From NCBI RefSeq assembly GCF_965215655.1, contig NZ_OZ244111.1:1426001-1490000 (forward strand): a stretch of 64,000 nucleotides of DNA, written 5' to 3'. The notes beneath the pieces were generated by a model. The model made no database searches and was not told where the DNA came from. It saw nothing but the letters and a program-made list of their open reading frames with translations. Both the position numbers and the translations under genes were made by a program. This stretch comes from Nioella sp965215655 (GTDB lineage: Bacteria > Pseudomonadota > Alphaproteobacteria > Rhodobacterales > Rhodobacteraceae). Within the stretch, counting starts at the first letter, position 1. Every line of letters begins with the position of its first letter. Positions 57,445 through 64,000 of the stretch are shown here, one piece after another.

Positions 57445-59101
57445 GAGTCTTTGTCTCCGGGTAGAGGGCGGCCTTGAACGGGTCGATGCCGACACGGGCG
57501 TATGCTTGCAGGAAGGTCTCCTCCGCGCTTTCCCGCAGATCCAGATAGGTCCGCACGATGGTCTCAATCGCGCCGACGATCTCGCCATAGGCAAAGCCGG
57601 GGCCGGTGCGCGTGCCGATCACCGCATCTTCGGTGCCGTCGCCGCCAAGGGTGATCTGGTAGTTTTCCACTCCCGCCCGGTCGAGGCCCAGAATGCCGAT
57701 ATGGCCCACATGGTGATGCCCGCAGGCATTGATGCAGCCCGAGATCTTGATCTTGAGCGGTCCGACCTCGTGTTCCAGCTTCAGCTCCTCGAAGCGCGTC
57801 GCGATTTCCTGCGCCACGGGGATGGACCGCGCCGTCGCCAGCGCGCAGTAATCCATGCCGGGGCACGCGATGATGTCGGAGATGAGCCCGATATTCGCGG
57901 TCGCAAGCCCGGCTGCGCGCAGTTCCGCATGGATCTGCGGCAGGTGGCGTTTGTGCACATGGGGCAGGATCACGTTCTGCTCGTGGCTGATGCGCAGTTC
58001 GTCATGACCGAAGCGTTCCGCAAGATCGGCCATCACGCGCATCTGGTCTGCCGTGGCATCACCGGGAGTGTCGCCCTGTTTCTTCAGGGAAATCGTGACG
58101 ATGGCATAGCTCTCGGCGCGGTGATCAGACAGGTTCGTATCGGCCCAGGAGCGGAAGACCGGATCGCTTGCGTAGAAAGCGTCGAAACTGTCGGTGGCCG
58201 CGGTCTCGAACGCGGGCGCCTCGAAATGGGTCTTGATCTCCTCCAGCAGGGCAACGTCCTTCCCGCCCGCATAGAGCGGTTTGCGCAGGGTGAATTCCTT
58301 CTCCACCTCGGCCTTCAGGTTCTCCAGCCCGAATTCATGAACCAGGATCTTGATCCTCGCCTTGTACTTGTTGTCGCGCCGTCCGATCACGTTCCAGACA
58401 GCAACGGTGGCCTCCAGGTAGGGCAGGAGGTCGTCCGCCGGAATAAACTCCGCCAGCACCTTGCCGATCATCGGCGTGCGGCCAAGCCCGCCACCCACCA
58501 GCACCTGATAGCCGATCTCGCCGTCCTTCCGCACGATCCGCAAGCCGATGTCATGGGCCGCCGTCACCGCGCGGTCATTGGGGGCGCCGGTGATGGCGAT
58601 CTTGAACTTGCGCGGCATGAACTGGAATTCCGGGTGGTCGGTGGACCATTGCCGCAGCAGTTCCGCCACCGGGCGGGGGTCGGCTACCTCATCGGCGGCG
58701 GCCCCTGCGAAATGGTCGGCAGTCACGTTGCGGATGGTGTTGCCGCTGGTCTGGATCGCGTGCAGCCCGACCTCGGCCAGTGCATCGAGCATATCCGGCA
58801 CATCGCGCAGGCGCGGCCAGTTATACTGGATGTTCTGGCGGGTGGTGAAATGGCCATAGCCCTTGTCCCAGGTCTCGGCCAGATAGGCCAGTTGCCGCAT
58901 TTGTGCGCTGTTCAAAGTGCCATAGGGAATGGCGACCCGCAGCATGTAGGCATGTAGCTGCAGGTAGAGCCCGTTCATCAGGCGCAGCGGCTTGAACTCG
59001 TCCTCGGTGAGGCTTCCGTCGATGCGGCGTTCCACCTGGGCGCGGAACTGGCGGTTGCGTTCAGCGAGGAAGTCGCGGTCAAATTCAGAGTAACGGTACA
59101 T
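57434..59101 (-). CDS. cysI: Nitrite/sulfite reductase, hemoprotein
   Basis: A 555-residue siroheme-[4Fe-4S] enzyme that reduces sulfite to sulfide with six electrons. The two half-repeats start at RLMNGLYLQLHAYMLRVAIP; the cluster cysteines lie in CPGMDYCALATA and CINACGHHHVGHIG. The start MYRYSEFDRDFLAERNRQFR (59101) is the usual one; an alternative seven codons upstream at 59122 (MTKDTPK) is possible. AAGGA is present for both. It overlaps cysH by 11 bp. The ferredoxin-dependent type is likely because no flavoprotein CysJ is nearby. Confidence 0.95.
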   Translation of the reverse strand: MYRYSEFDRDFLAERNRQFRAQVERRIDGSLTEDEFKPLRLMNGLYLQLHAYMLRVAIPYGTLNSAQMRQLAYLAETWDKGYGHFTTRQNIQYNWPRLRDVPDMLDALAEVGLHAIQTSGNTIRNVTADHFAGAAADEVADPRPVAELLRQWSTDHPEFQFMPRKFKIAITGAPNDRAVTAAHDIGLRIVRKDGEIGYQVLVGGGLGRTPMIGKVLAEFIPADDLLPYLEATVAVWNVIGRRDNKYKARIKILVHEFGLENLKAEVEKEFTLRKPLYAGGKDVALLEEIKTHFEAPAFETAATDSFDAFYASDPVFRSWADTNLSDHRAESYAIVTISLKKQGDTPGDATADQMRVMADLAERFGHDELRISHEQNVILPHVHKRHLPQIHAELRAAGLATANIGLISDIIACPGMDYCALATARSIPVAQEIATRFEELKLEHEVGPLKIKISGCINACGHHHVGHIGILGLDRAGVENYQITLGGDGTEDAVIGTRTGPGFAYGEIVGAIETIVRTYLDLRESAEETFLQAYARVGIDPFKAALYPETKTRAA

Positions 59102-59136
59102 CTTGGGCGTATCCTTGGTCATGGGCGCTGGCGAAA

Positions 59137-59176
59137 ATCCTTGGAAGGATCTTGAAAAAGCTCTTCGAAGAGCTTT
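59137..59176 (-). promoter_or_regulatory. Tandem palindromes between DUF2849 and cysI
   Basis: Two short stems lie end to end: ATCCTTGGAAGGAT (59137-59150) and AAAGCTCTTCGAAGAGCTTT (59157-59176). On the coding strand the second is followed by TTTTTC, a terminator pattern, and the first includes an AAGGAT that could pair away a ribosome site of cysI. This suggests partial termination or attenuation inside the cys operon. Confidence 0.5.
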
Positions 59177-59182
59177 CCCCGC

Positions 59183-59482
59183 TCAGAGCTCCACCTGTTT
59201 TCCATGGGCATAGTTGGACGGGCCGCGGGTTCGGAAGACCTCACGGAAATGGGTGGGTTCGGGGCCTTTCGGTCCGTCCTTGGCGTCGGCCAGATAGGCA
59301 CCAACGATGGTATCGACCTGCCGTTCGGCATCCAGCAGCCGGATCGCGGCATGGGCCTCATCGGTGATCAGCTCGGCCTCGGCATGATACCGGGTCCAGC
59401 GGTCATCGGCGGTCAGGTAGACGACATCGCCTTCCAGCAGATGATTGGCGGTAATGACTTTAGGGGTGAAGTCACGGGGCAT
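59183..59482 (-). CDS. DUF2849 protein of the sulfite-reduction operon
   Basis: A 99-residue protein starting MPRDFTPKVITANHLLEGDV, with VVYLTADDRWTRYHAEAELI as its marker. The family is a regular neighbour of cysG and cysI in alphaproteobacteria; its role is unknown. AGGAG precedes the start, which overlaps the cysG end by 11 bp. The C-terminus (RTRGPSNYAHGKQVEL) includes a conserved YAHG segment. Confidence 0.9.
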   Translation of the reverse strand: MPRDFTPKVITANHLLEGDVVYLTADDRWTRYHAEAELITDEAHAAIRLLDAERQVDTIVGAYLADAKDGPKGPEPTHFREVFRTRGPSNYAHGKQVEL

Positions 59483-60872
59483 TTGCAAGCTCCTGCAAGT
59501 CGGGCAACCGGGCCTCTGCCGCACGGGGCGCGAGACCGTATAGAAGGATGGCGGGGCCGGTCAGATCGGCGGTGTCGAGATCGGCGGCCAGCGTTGCGAG
59601 CGTGCTGGCGACAGTGCGTTGATCGGGGCGAGACGCGTTCTCAACGATCGTCACAGGGGTCGCGGCGGGGGCGCCATGCATCAGCAGGCGGCCCTGCAGG
59701 AACCGCGCGCCCTTCTTGGCCATGTAGATCGCGGCGACGGTGCCGGGGCGGGCCAGAGCGGCCCAATCCTGCTCGGCAAACCCTTCGGTATCGTGGCCCG
59801 TCAGCACCCGCAGCGCCGAATTGCGGCCCCGGCGCGTCAGGCTCTGGCCGATCCCGGCGGCGGCAGCAGAGGCGGAGGTGATACCGGGTACGATGGACCA
59901 GCCGATCCCGGCGACCTCCAGCGCCTCTATCTCCTCGTCGAGACGGCCATAAATGACGGGATCGCCGGATTTCAGACGCACCACTTGCAGGCCCTTGGCG
60001 GCATGCTCGACCATCAGCCGGGCAATCTCCTCCTGCGGGGTATGGCGGCCAAAGCCCTGTTTGCCGACGTCCAGAAGCGTGGCTTCACGGCGAGCAAGTT
60101 CCAGGATCTCGGGCGCGACCAGCCGATCATGGATGATCACATCGGCCTCATCCAGCGCCTTGCGGGCCTTGAGCGTCAGAAGTTCCGGATCGCCGGGACC
60201 TGCGCCAACAAGTGCCACATGCCCCTCGCGCGGCGCGGCGGTCAGATGTTCAGCCAGAAGCGCGCGCAGACCATCTTTCACGCCTTGTTCCCCGCGCTCG
60301 GCCAGCGCCTTTGGGCCGGTGTCAAAATAATACTCCGCCCAGAAATCGCGCCGCTTTCTGCCGAAGGGCAGGGCCTCCACCGCGACGCGAAAGCGTTTCC
60401 CGATGCGGGCCAGCGTGCCGAGCGTGACGGGCAGTTTCTCCTCCAGATCGCGCTTGATGGCGCGGGCGAGGACGGGGGCTGCGCCTTCGGTGCCGATGGC
60501 GACGGTCACCGGGTCACGGTCCACGATGGCGGGGGTAATGAAGGCGCTGTCGTTCAGGTTGTCGACGATATTGACCAGCAGGCCGGCCCGGTCGGCCATG
60601 GCCTTGATCCGGGCGTCCCGTGCCTCATCCTCATCGGCGGCATAGACCAGCACCGCGCCGGTCAGATCTGCGGGCGCAAGCGCGCGGCGGTGCAGGGTCA
60701 GGAGGCCCTTATCGGCCCAGGTGGCAATCTCTGGCGCGGGGCTGCCAGCATAGACCTCGACCCGCGCTTCGGTCTTGAGCAGAAGCCTTAGCTTCGCCAA
60801 TGCGGCCTCACCACCGCCAGACAGCAGGATGCGCCGGTTTTCGACCGCGAGGAAGATCGGAAAATGTTTCAT
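59472..60872 (-). CDS. cysG: Siroheme synthase (multifunctional)
   Basis: A 466-residue fusion. The N-terminal Rossmann part (residues 1-110) oxidises and chelates iron (MKHFPIFLAVENRRILLSGG); the C-terminal part (about 210-460) methylates uroporphyrinogen III with SAM (HVALVGAGPGDPELLTLKAR, RLKSGDPVIYGRLDEE). It makes the siroheme used by CysI encoded in the same operon. The start ATG 60872 follows AGGAT; an upstream ATG at 60890 is less likely. It diverges from the Lrp gene at 61018. Confidence 0.96.
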   Translation of the reverse strand: MKHFPIFLAVENRRILLSGGGEAALAKLRLLLKTEARVEVYAGSPAPEIATWADKGLLTLHRRALAPADLTGAVLVYAADEDEARDARIKAMADRAGLLVNIVDNLNDSAFITPAIVDRDPVTVAIGTEGAAPVLARAIKRDLEEKLPVTLGTLARIGKRFRVAVEALPFGRKRRDFWAEYYFDTGPKALAERGEQGVKDGLRALLAEHLTAAPREGHVALVGAGPGDPELLTLKARKALDEADVIIHDRLVAPEILELARREATLLDVGKQGFGRHTPQEEIARLMVEHAAKGLQVVRLKSGDPVIYGRLDEEIEALEVAGIGWSIVPGITSASAAAAGIGQSLTRRGRNSALRVLTGHDTEGFAEQDWAALARPGTVAAIYMAKKGARFLQGRLLMHGAPAATPVTIVENASRPDQRTVASTLATLAADLDTADLTGPAILLYGLAPRAAEARLPDLQELANAP

Positions 60873-60954
60873 TCGGGCTGATCCTGTCATTCCAGTTTCA
60901 GCCCCCAATGTAGAACAATTTTCCAATTATCCGCCAGATGGGCTTGCGAATAAG

Positions 60955-60964
60955 AACATATGTT
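60955..60964. promoter_or_regulatory. AT-rich palindrome between cysG and Lrp genes
   Basis: AACATATGTT is a perfect palindrome in the 145-bp gap between the divergent genes, surrounded by AT-rich sequence. It is a candidate operator for the Lrp-type regulator. Spacing to either start is reasonable (83 and 54 bp). Confidence 0.35.
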
Positions 60965-61017
60965 TGCTATTTAGCTGCTTGAGTTGCTTGGTGTTCTTGA
61001 ACGGAAAGGAGGCGCGA

Positions 61018-61491
61018 ATGTCTGCCCAAATCGACGCGCTGGATCGGAAAATCCTCGCTGCACTGCAGGAAGATGCCAGCCAGTCGCTGGATGACATCGC
61101 CAGGAAAGTCGGGTCCTCCAAGACGCCTGTCTGGTCCCGAATCCGCAAGATGCGGGAGGCGGGGATCATCGGGCGGCAAACGGTTCTGCTGGATGCAGAG
61201 GCGCTTGGGCTGGAGGCGTGTTTTTTCGTGCTGATCCGCACGTCGGAACATGAATCGGACTGGCAGAGAAAATTCCTGCATGCCTTGCAAAGCCGCCCCG
61301 AGGTGCTGGAGGCGCACAGGCTGGCGGGCGATATCGACTATATTCTCAAGGTGCGCGTGGCCAATGCCCGGGCCTATGACCGGTTCTATCAGGCGCTGAT
61401 TTCAGAGGTGCGCATTCACAATGTCACGGCGCTGCTTAGCATGGAGGAAATCAAGTCCACCACGCTGTTGCCGATCCAGACCGAGACCTGA
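61018..61491 (+). CDS. Lrp/AsnC family regulator next to the cys operon
   Basis: A 157-residue regulator. The helix-turn-helix is DRKILAALQEDASQSLDDIA and KTPVWSRIRKMREAGIIG; the RAM ligand domain has VLEAHRLAGDIDYILKVRVA. AAAGGAGG gives a strong ribosome site at ATG 61018. It diverges from cysG and probably senses a sulfur amino acid, such as cysteine or methionine, to control the cys operon, but no ligand can be read from the sequence. Confidence 0.9.
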   Translation: MSAQIDALDRKILAALQEDASQSLDDIARKVGSSKTPVWSRIRKMREAGIIGRQTVLLDAEALGLEACFFVLIRTSEHESDWQRKFLHALQSRPEVLEAHRLAGDIDYILKVRVANARAYDRFYQALISEVRIHNVTALLSMEEIKSTTLLPIQTET

Positions 61492-61497
61492 ACACCC

Positions 61498-61746
61498 TCA
61501 GGCGCGGTGCATCACATCGCGGTTGCGGCAATAGGACGGCGCATCATCCAGCTTGGCGTTGTCGTCCAGCAAGTGGCGGCAATCCTCGTGTTGCGTGCAA
61601 GCGGTGCAGGACAACACCATGGACCGATAGGCCAAGGCAGAGCTTTCCACGTCCAGACCGCCAATATGGGTCAGGTCCACATCCAGCCGGTCGGCCATAT
61701 CGTCCACCAGCCCGGCACTGTCGCTGAGGGTCTTGAAAATGCCCAT
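61498..61746 (-). CDS. DUF6455 family protein
   Basis: An 82-residue protein starting MGIFKTLSDSAGLVDDMADR. Four cysteines, VLSCTACTQHEDCRHLL and PSYCRNRD, could bind metal or form an Fe-S site. The family is typical of Rhodobacteraceae and has no known function. It ends 6 bp from the converging Lrp gene and is followed upstream by the hydrolase-OsmC gene on the same strand. Confidence 0.82.
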   Translation of the reverse strand: MGIFKTLSDSAGLVDDMADRLDVDLTHIGGLDVESSALAYRSMVLSCTACTQHEDCRHLLDDNAKLDDAPSYCRNRDVMHRA

Positions 61747-61813
61747 CGGGGCCTCCTGTCTTCCTGTTCAGGGTCAGAAGGCATGGGTTTTGTTGCAAAT
61801 GCATTGATCTGGA

Positions 61814-63034
61814 TCAAGCGGGCGCGGGCAACAGCTCCGTTTCCACGGTCGCGCCATGTTCCAGCGTGCGATGCACGGGGCATTTGTCGGCAATTTCGCG
61901 CAGCCTGTCCCTTTGCGCCTCGTCCAGGGCGCCCTGCAGGGTGATCCGGCGCATGAACCGGTCGATCCGCGCATCCTGCCCGCCTGCGTCCTGCGCGTGC
62001 ACCTTGTCATGGGTCACATCGACCGACACATGATCGAGCGGCCAGCCCTTGCGACGCGCATACATGCGGATCGTCATCGAGGTGCAGGCCCCAAGCCCGG
62101 CGGCGAGGAACTGATAAGGGGTGAACCCCTGATTGGTGCCGCCATAGGCAATTGGCTCATCGGCGACCGCGTGATGGATCAACCCCGCCTGAACGTCCTG
62201 ACGAAAGCCCTTCGGGTCGGCCTCTGACACGCGGGTCACGCCCTCGGGCGCGCCAATCGGCGGGGCGGGGCTGCGCAAGGTCAGGTAACGCCCCGCCCAT
62301 GCGGTGATGACTTCGGCGGCGTATTCCGCATCTTCGGGGCGGCTGATCAGGTGATCGGCATCATCGAGCGTAACGAAGCTTTTGGGGTGTTTCGCGGCGA
62401 GGAAAATCTCGGTGGCGTTCTCGATCCCCACGACGCTGTCGCGCGGGGCGTGCAGCACCAGAAGTGCCTTCTTCATGCTGGCAATCGCAGGCCCGAGCGC
62501 CTCGGCCCGCACATCCTCCACGAACCCCTTGCCGATCCGCACTGGACGCCCACCCAGATGCACCTCGGCCACGCCGTCGCTGTCGATCCGGTCCAGCGCG
62601 TCTCCGAAATTGTGGGTGACATGGCCGGGATCGAAGGGCGCTCCGATCGTCACCACGGCGCTGACGCTGTCGATCCGTCCCGCCGCCTTCAGCACCGCCG
62701 CCCCGCCAAGCGAATGGCCGATAAGCATCGCAGGGGCCATGCCACGGTCGGTCAATGCCTCGGCGGCAGCCAGTAGGTCATCCACGTTGGAGGTAAACGA
62801 AGTGTTCTCGAACTCGCCGCCCGAATGGCCCAACCCGGTGAAATCGAAGCGCAGAACCGCGATGCCCATTCCCGCCAGCCGCGCGGCAATCCGGCGCGAC
62901 GCCGCGATATCCTTCCCGCATGTAAAACAATGGGCGAGGATGGCCGTGGCCAGATGCGGGCCTTCGGGCATGTCCAGCCGGGCGGAGAGGTCGTGCCCGG
63001 CATGGCCGGGAAATGTGAAGCGATCAGTGGGCAT
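61814..63034 (-). CDS. Bifunctional alpha/beta hydrolase / OsmC-family protein
   Basis: A 406-residue fusion. The N-terminal half is an alpha/beta hydrolase with AILAHCFTCGKDIAASRRIA, nucleophile elbow AMLIGHSLGGAAVLKAA (Ser near 101) and the acid in LHAPRDSVVG. The C-terminal half (about 280-406) matches OsmC, with LAAGLGACTSMTIRMYA and DKCPVHRTLEHG carrying the two redox cysteines that reduce organic hydroperoxides. It may clean up peroxidised esters or lipids. AAGGACG precedes ATG 63034. Confidence 0.92.
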   Translation of the reverse strand: MPTDRFTFPGHAGHDLSARLDMPEGPHLATAILAHCFTCGKDIAASRRIAARLAGMGIAVLRFDFTGLGHSGGEFENTSFTSNVDDLLAAAEALTDRGMAPAMLIGHSLGGAAVLKAAGRIDSVSAVVTIGAPFDPGHVTHNFGDALDRIDSDGVAEVHLGGRPVRIGKGFVEDVRAEALGPAIASMKKALLVLHAPRDSVVGIENATEIFLAAKHPKSFVTLDDADHLISRPEDAEYAAEVITAWAGRYLTLRSPAPPIGAPEGVTRVSEADPKGFRQDVQAGLIHHAVADEPIAYGGTNQGFTPYQFLAAGLGACTSMTIRMYARRKGWPLDHVSVDVTHDKVHAQDAGGQDARIDRFMRRITLQGALDEAQRDRLREIADKCPVHRTLEHGATVETELLPAPA

Positions 63035-63206
63035 GTGGGGCGTCCTTCGGGTGCGTGCCCTAGAAGACTGGCGATGCCCCGCCGGTTTCGCAACCCGCCT
63101 CACGGGGGCGTGTTGGTCCGTGTGACGCGGTGACCGAGCGTTTACGTTTTTGAAGGGTCCGACCGCTAGGCTTGCCGCGATCGAGGAAGGGATCGGAAGA
63201 TTGCGC

Positions 63207-63596
63207 ATGTTTGTCCTGTTCCTCCTGTCCACTGCGTTCCTTGTTTTCAACGGGGGCATGGCGCAGGCGCAAACCGCGAGCGCGCTGTCGCTGGAAGAAA
63301 TGGCGCTGGCGGATTGCGCGGGGCGGGCGCTTGCCGTGGAACAGGCGATGCAGGAAGGTGCCTCGCCCACGGAACACCAGACGGCTGTGGCCCGCGCCGA
63401 TGGGTTGCTGCAGGTTGCCATCAATCGCTATGTCGTGATCAGCCGGGTGGAGGCATTTCGGCGCCGCGCTGCGTTGGCCCTGGCGGCTGAAAACATGCGG
63501 ATGGAGCTTGCGACACAGATCACCGGCGCTGCGGATCGGGCGATTGACCGGGCCGAGAGCAACCTGGAAGAGGCGTGCCAACACTACCTCGACTGA
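63207..63596 (+). CDS. Secreted protein of unknown function
   Basis: A 129-residue exported protein. The signal peptide (MFVLFLLSTAFLVFNGGMAQAQ) is clear. The mature part is helical and Ala/Glu/Arg-rich with two cysteines, ADCAGRA and EEACQHYL. No domain is recognised. The ATG 63207 follows GGAAGA; the frame extends upstream without an export signal. It diverges from the hydrolase-OsmC gene. Confidence 0.65.
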   Translation: MFVLFLLSTAFLVFNGGMAQAQTASALSLEEMALADCAGRALAVEQAMQEGASPTEHQTAVARADGLLQVAINRYVVISRVEAFRRRAALALAAENMRMELATQITGAADRAIDRAESNLEEACQHYLD

Positions 63597-63708
63597 CGGT
63601 GGACGGGCGCTTCACCGCGTGTATCGTCAGCATTTCGGCGCGGGGCTGGACGGGCCGGGCAAAACCTGATGCTTCTTAGGCCATGCCAAGTGCCATCCCG
63701 GAGGTCCG

Positions 63709-64000
63709 ATGAAGCAAAGCGCGCACTGGATCATCCCCATCCTTCGCGGATCGGGGTGGGTCGTGGCAATCGCGTGCTTGGTCCTGCTGCTGGCGGGATT
63801 TGCCGGGGCGCTTCATCCGGCGCTCGATTCGCTGGCATTGCTGCGCATTCCGGCAGCTGCAGGGTGCTTGGTTCTGGCGCTGCTTCTGGCACGACCGCGG
63901 GCGCTGGTCTGGTCCGGGGCCGGGGTATCGGCATCGGTCCTGATCGTGCTTGGTGCTGCAAGGATAGTGGCGGGACCGGACGGGCAGGGGATCACGGTCT
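63709..64000 (+). CDS. Membrane protein, N-terminal part (3' end outside window)
   Basis: A plus-strand frame opens at ATG 63709 behind GGAGG and stays open to the window edge (97 residues). It holds three hydrophobic helices (GWVVAIACLVLLLAGFAGAL, AAAGCLVLALLLARP, ASVLIVLGAARIV). This arrangement occurs at the start of some endonuclease/exonuclease/phosphatase-family membrane proteins in Rhodobacteraceae, but the catalytic part is beyond the edge, so the family is only a guess. Confidence 0.55.
   Translation, partial: MKQSAHWIIPILRGSGWVVAIACLVLLLAGFAGALHPALDSLALLRIPAAAGCLVLALLLARPRALVWSGAGVSASVLIVLGAARIVAGPDGQGITV

Overview
This 64 kb window is a GC-rich chromosomal segment of an alphaproteobacterium of the order Rhodobacterales, most likely the Roseobacter group. 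The placement rests on a sciP-ctrA pair, an alphaproteobacterial LexA box (GTTC-N7-GTTC), a form II CO-dehydrogenase-type operon in the order S-L-M, trmFO, a truncated fliG of the Rhodobacteraceae type, and several small families typical of this group (DUF6314, DUF6455, DUF2849, DUF934, Usg-like). Genes are densely packed on both strands, with many 4-nt overlaps. I found no rRNA, tRNA, CRISPR array, phage or transposase gene.

Layout. 0-16 kb: fliG fragment, argC, purB, a tandem pair of secreted proteins with a C-terminal domain resembling the VHL beta domain, a methyltransferase with a divergent LysR regulator, ppiD-trpE, an aminotransferase, ssb, a lytic transglycosylase and a patch of orphan secreted/membrane proteins. 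16-25 kb: information processing and the cell cycle, with mnmA, sciP, ctrA, ligA and recG, then a 40-codon membrane-protein gene whose upstream region carries a CtrA site and a LexA box, followed by sufU-like, hisI and gluQ. 25-31 kb: trmFO and four DoxX-like small membrane proteins, two of them flanking an AT-richer LysR gene. 31-41 kb: gyrA, an intact and a truncated usg gene, an arginase/ornithine cyclodeaminase operon with a divergent Lrp regulator, and a LysR-controlled flavin oxidoreductase/tautomerase/hydrolase operon. 41-46 kb: a DEAD-box helicase with a long basic tail, dsbB, a YqaA-like protein and an FAD monooxygenase. 46-53 kb: a molybdenum hydroxylase operon (DUF1203, xdhC, MoCF protein, coxS, two small secreted paralogues, coxL, coxM). 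53-64 kb: a repeat-rich membrane-anchored protein, infC with an apparent ATA start, a hemerythrin protein, fpr, the assimilatory sulfate reduction operon (cysG-DUF2849-cysI-cysH-DUF934) with a divergent Lrp regulator, DUF6455, a hydrolase-OsmC fusion and two further genes, the last cut by the window edge.

How the parts work together. The cys operon supplies siroheme (CysG) to the sulfite reductase (CysI) that follows the APS/PAPS reductase (CysH), and Fpr lies just downstream as a possible electron donor. Arginase and ornithine cyclodeaminase together convert arginine to proline plus urea and ammonia. XdhC and the MoCF protein fit maturation of the molybdenum cofactor for CoxL. The most interesting unexplained items are the SOS- and CtrA-associated 40-residue membrane protein, the paired VHL-like secreted proteins, and the two secreted paralogues inside the cox operon. 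All calls come from reading the sequence; no database search was run.
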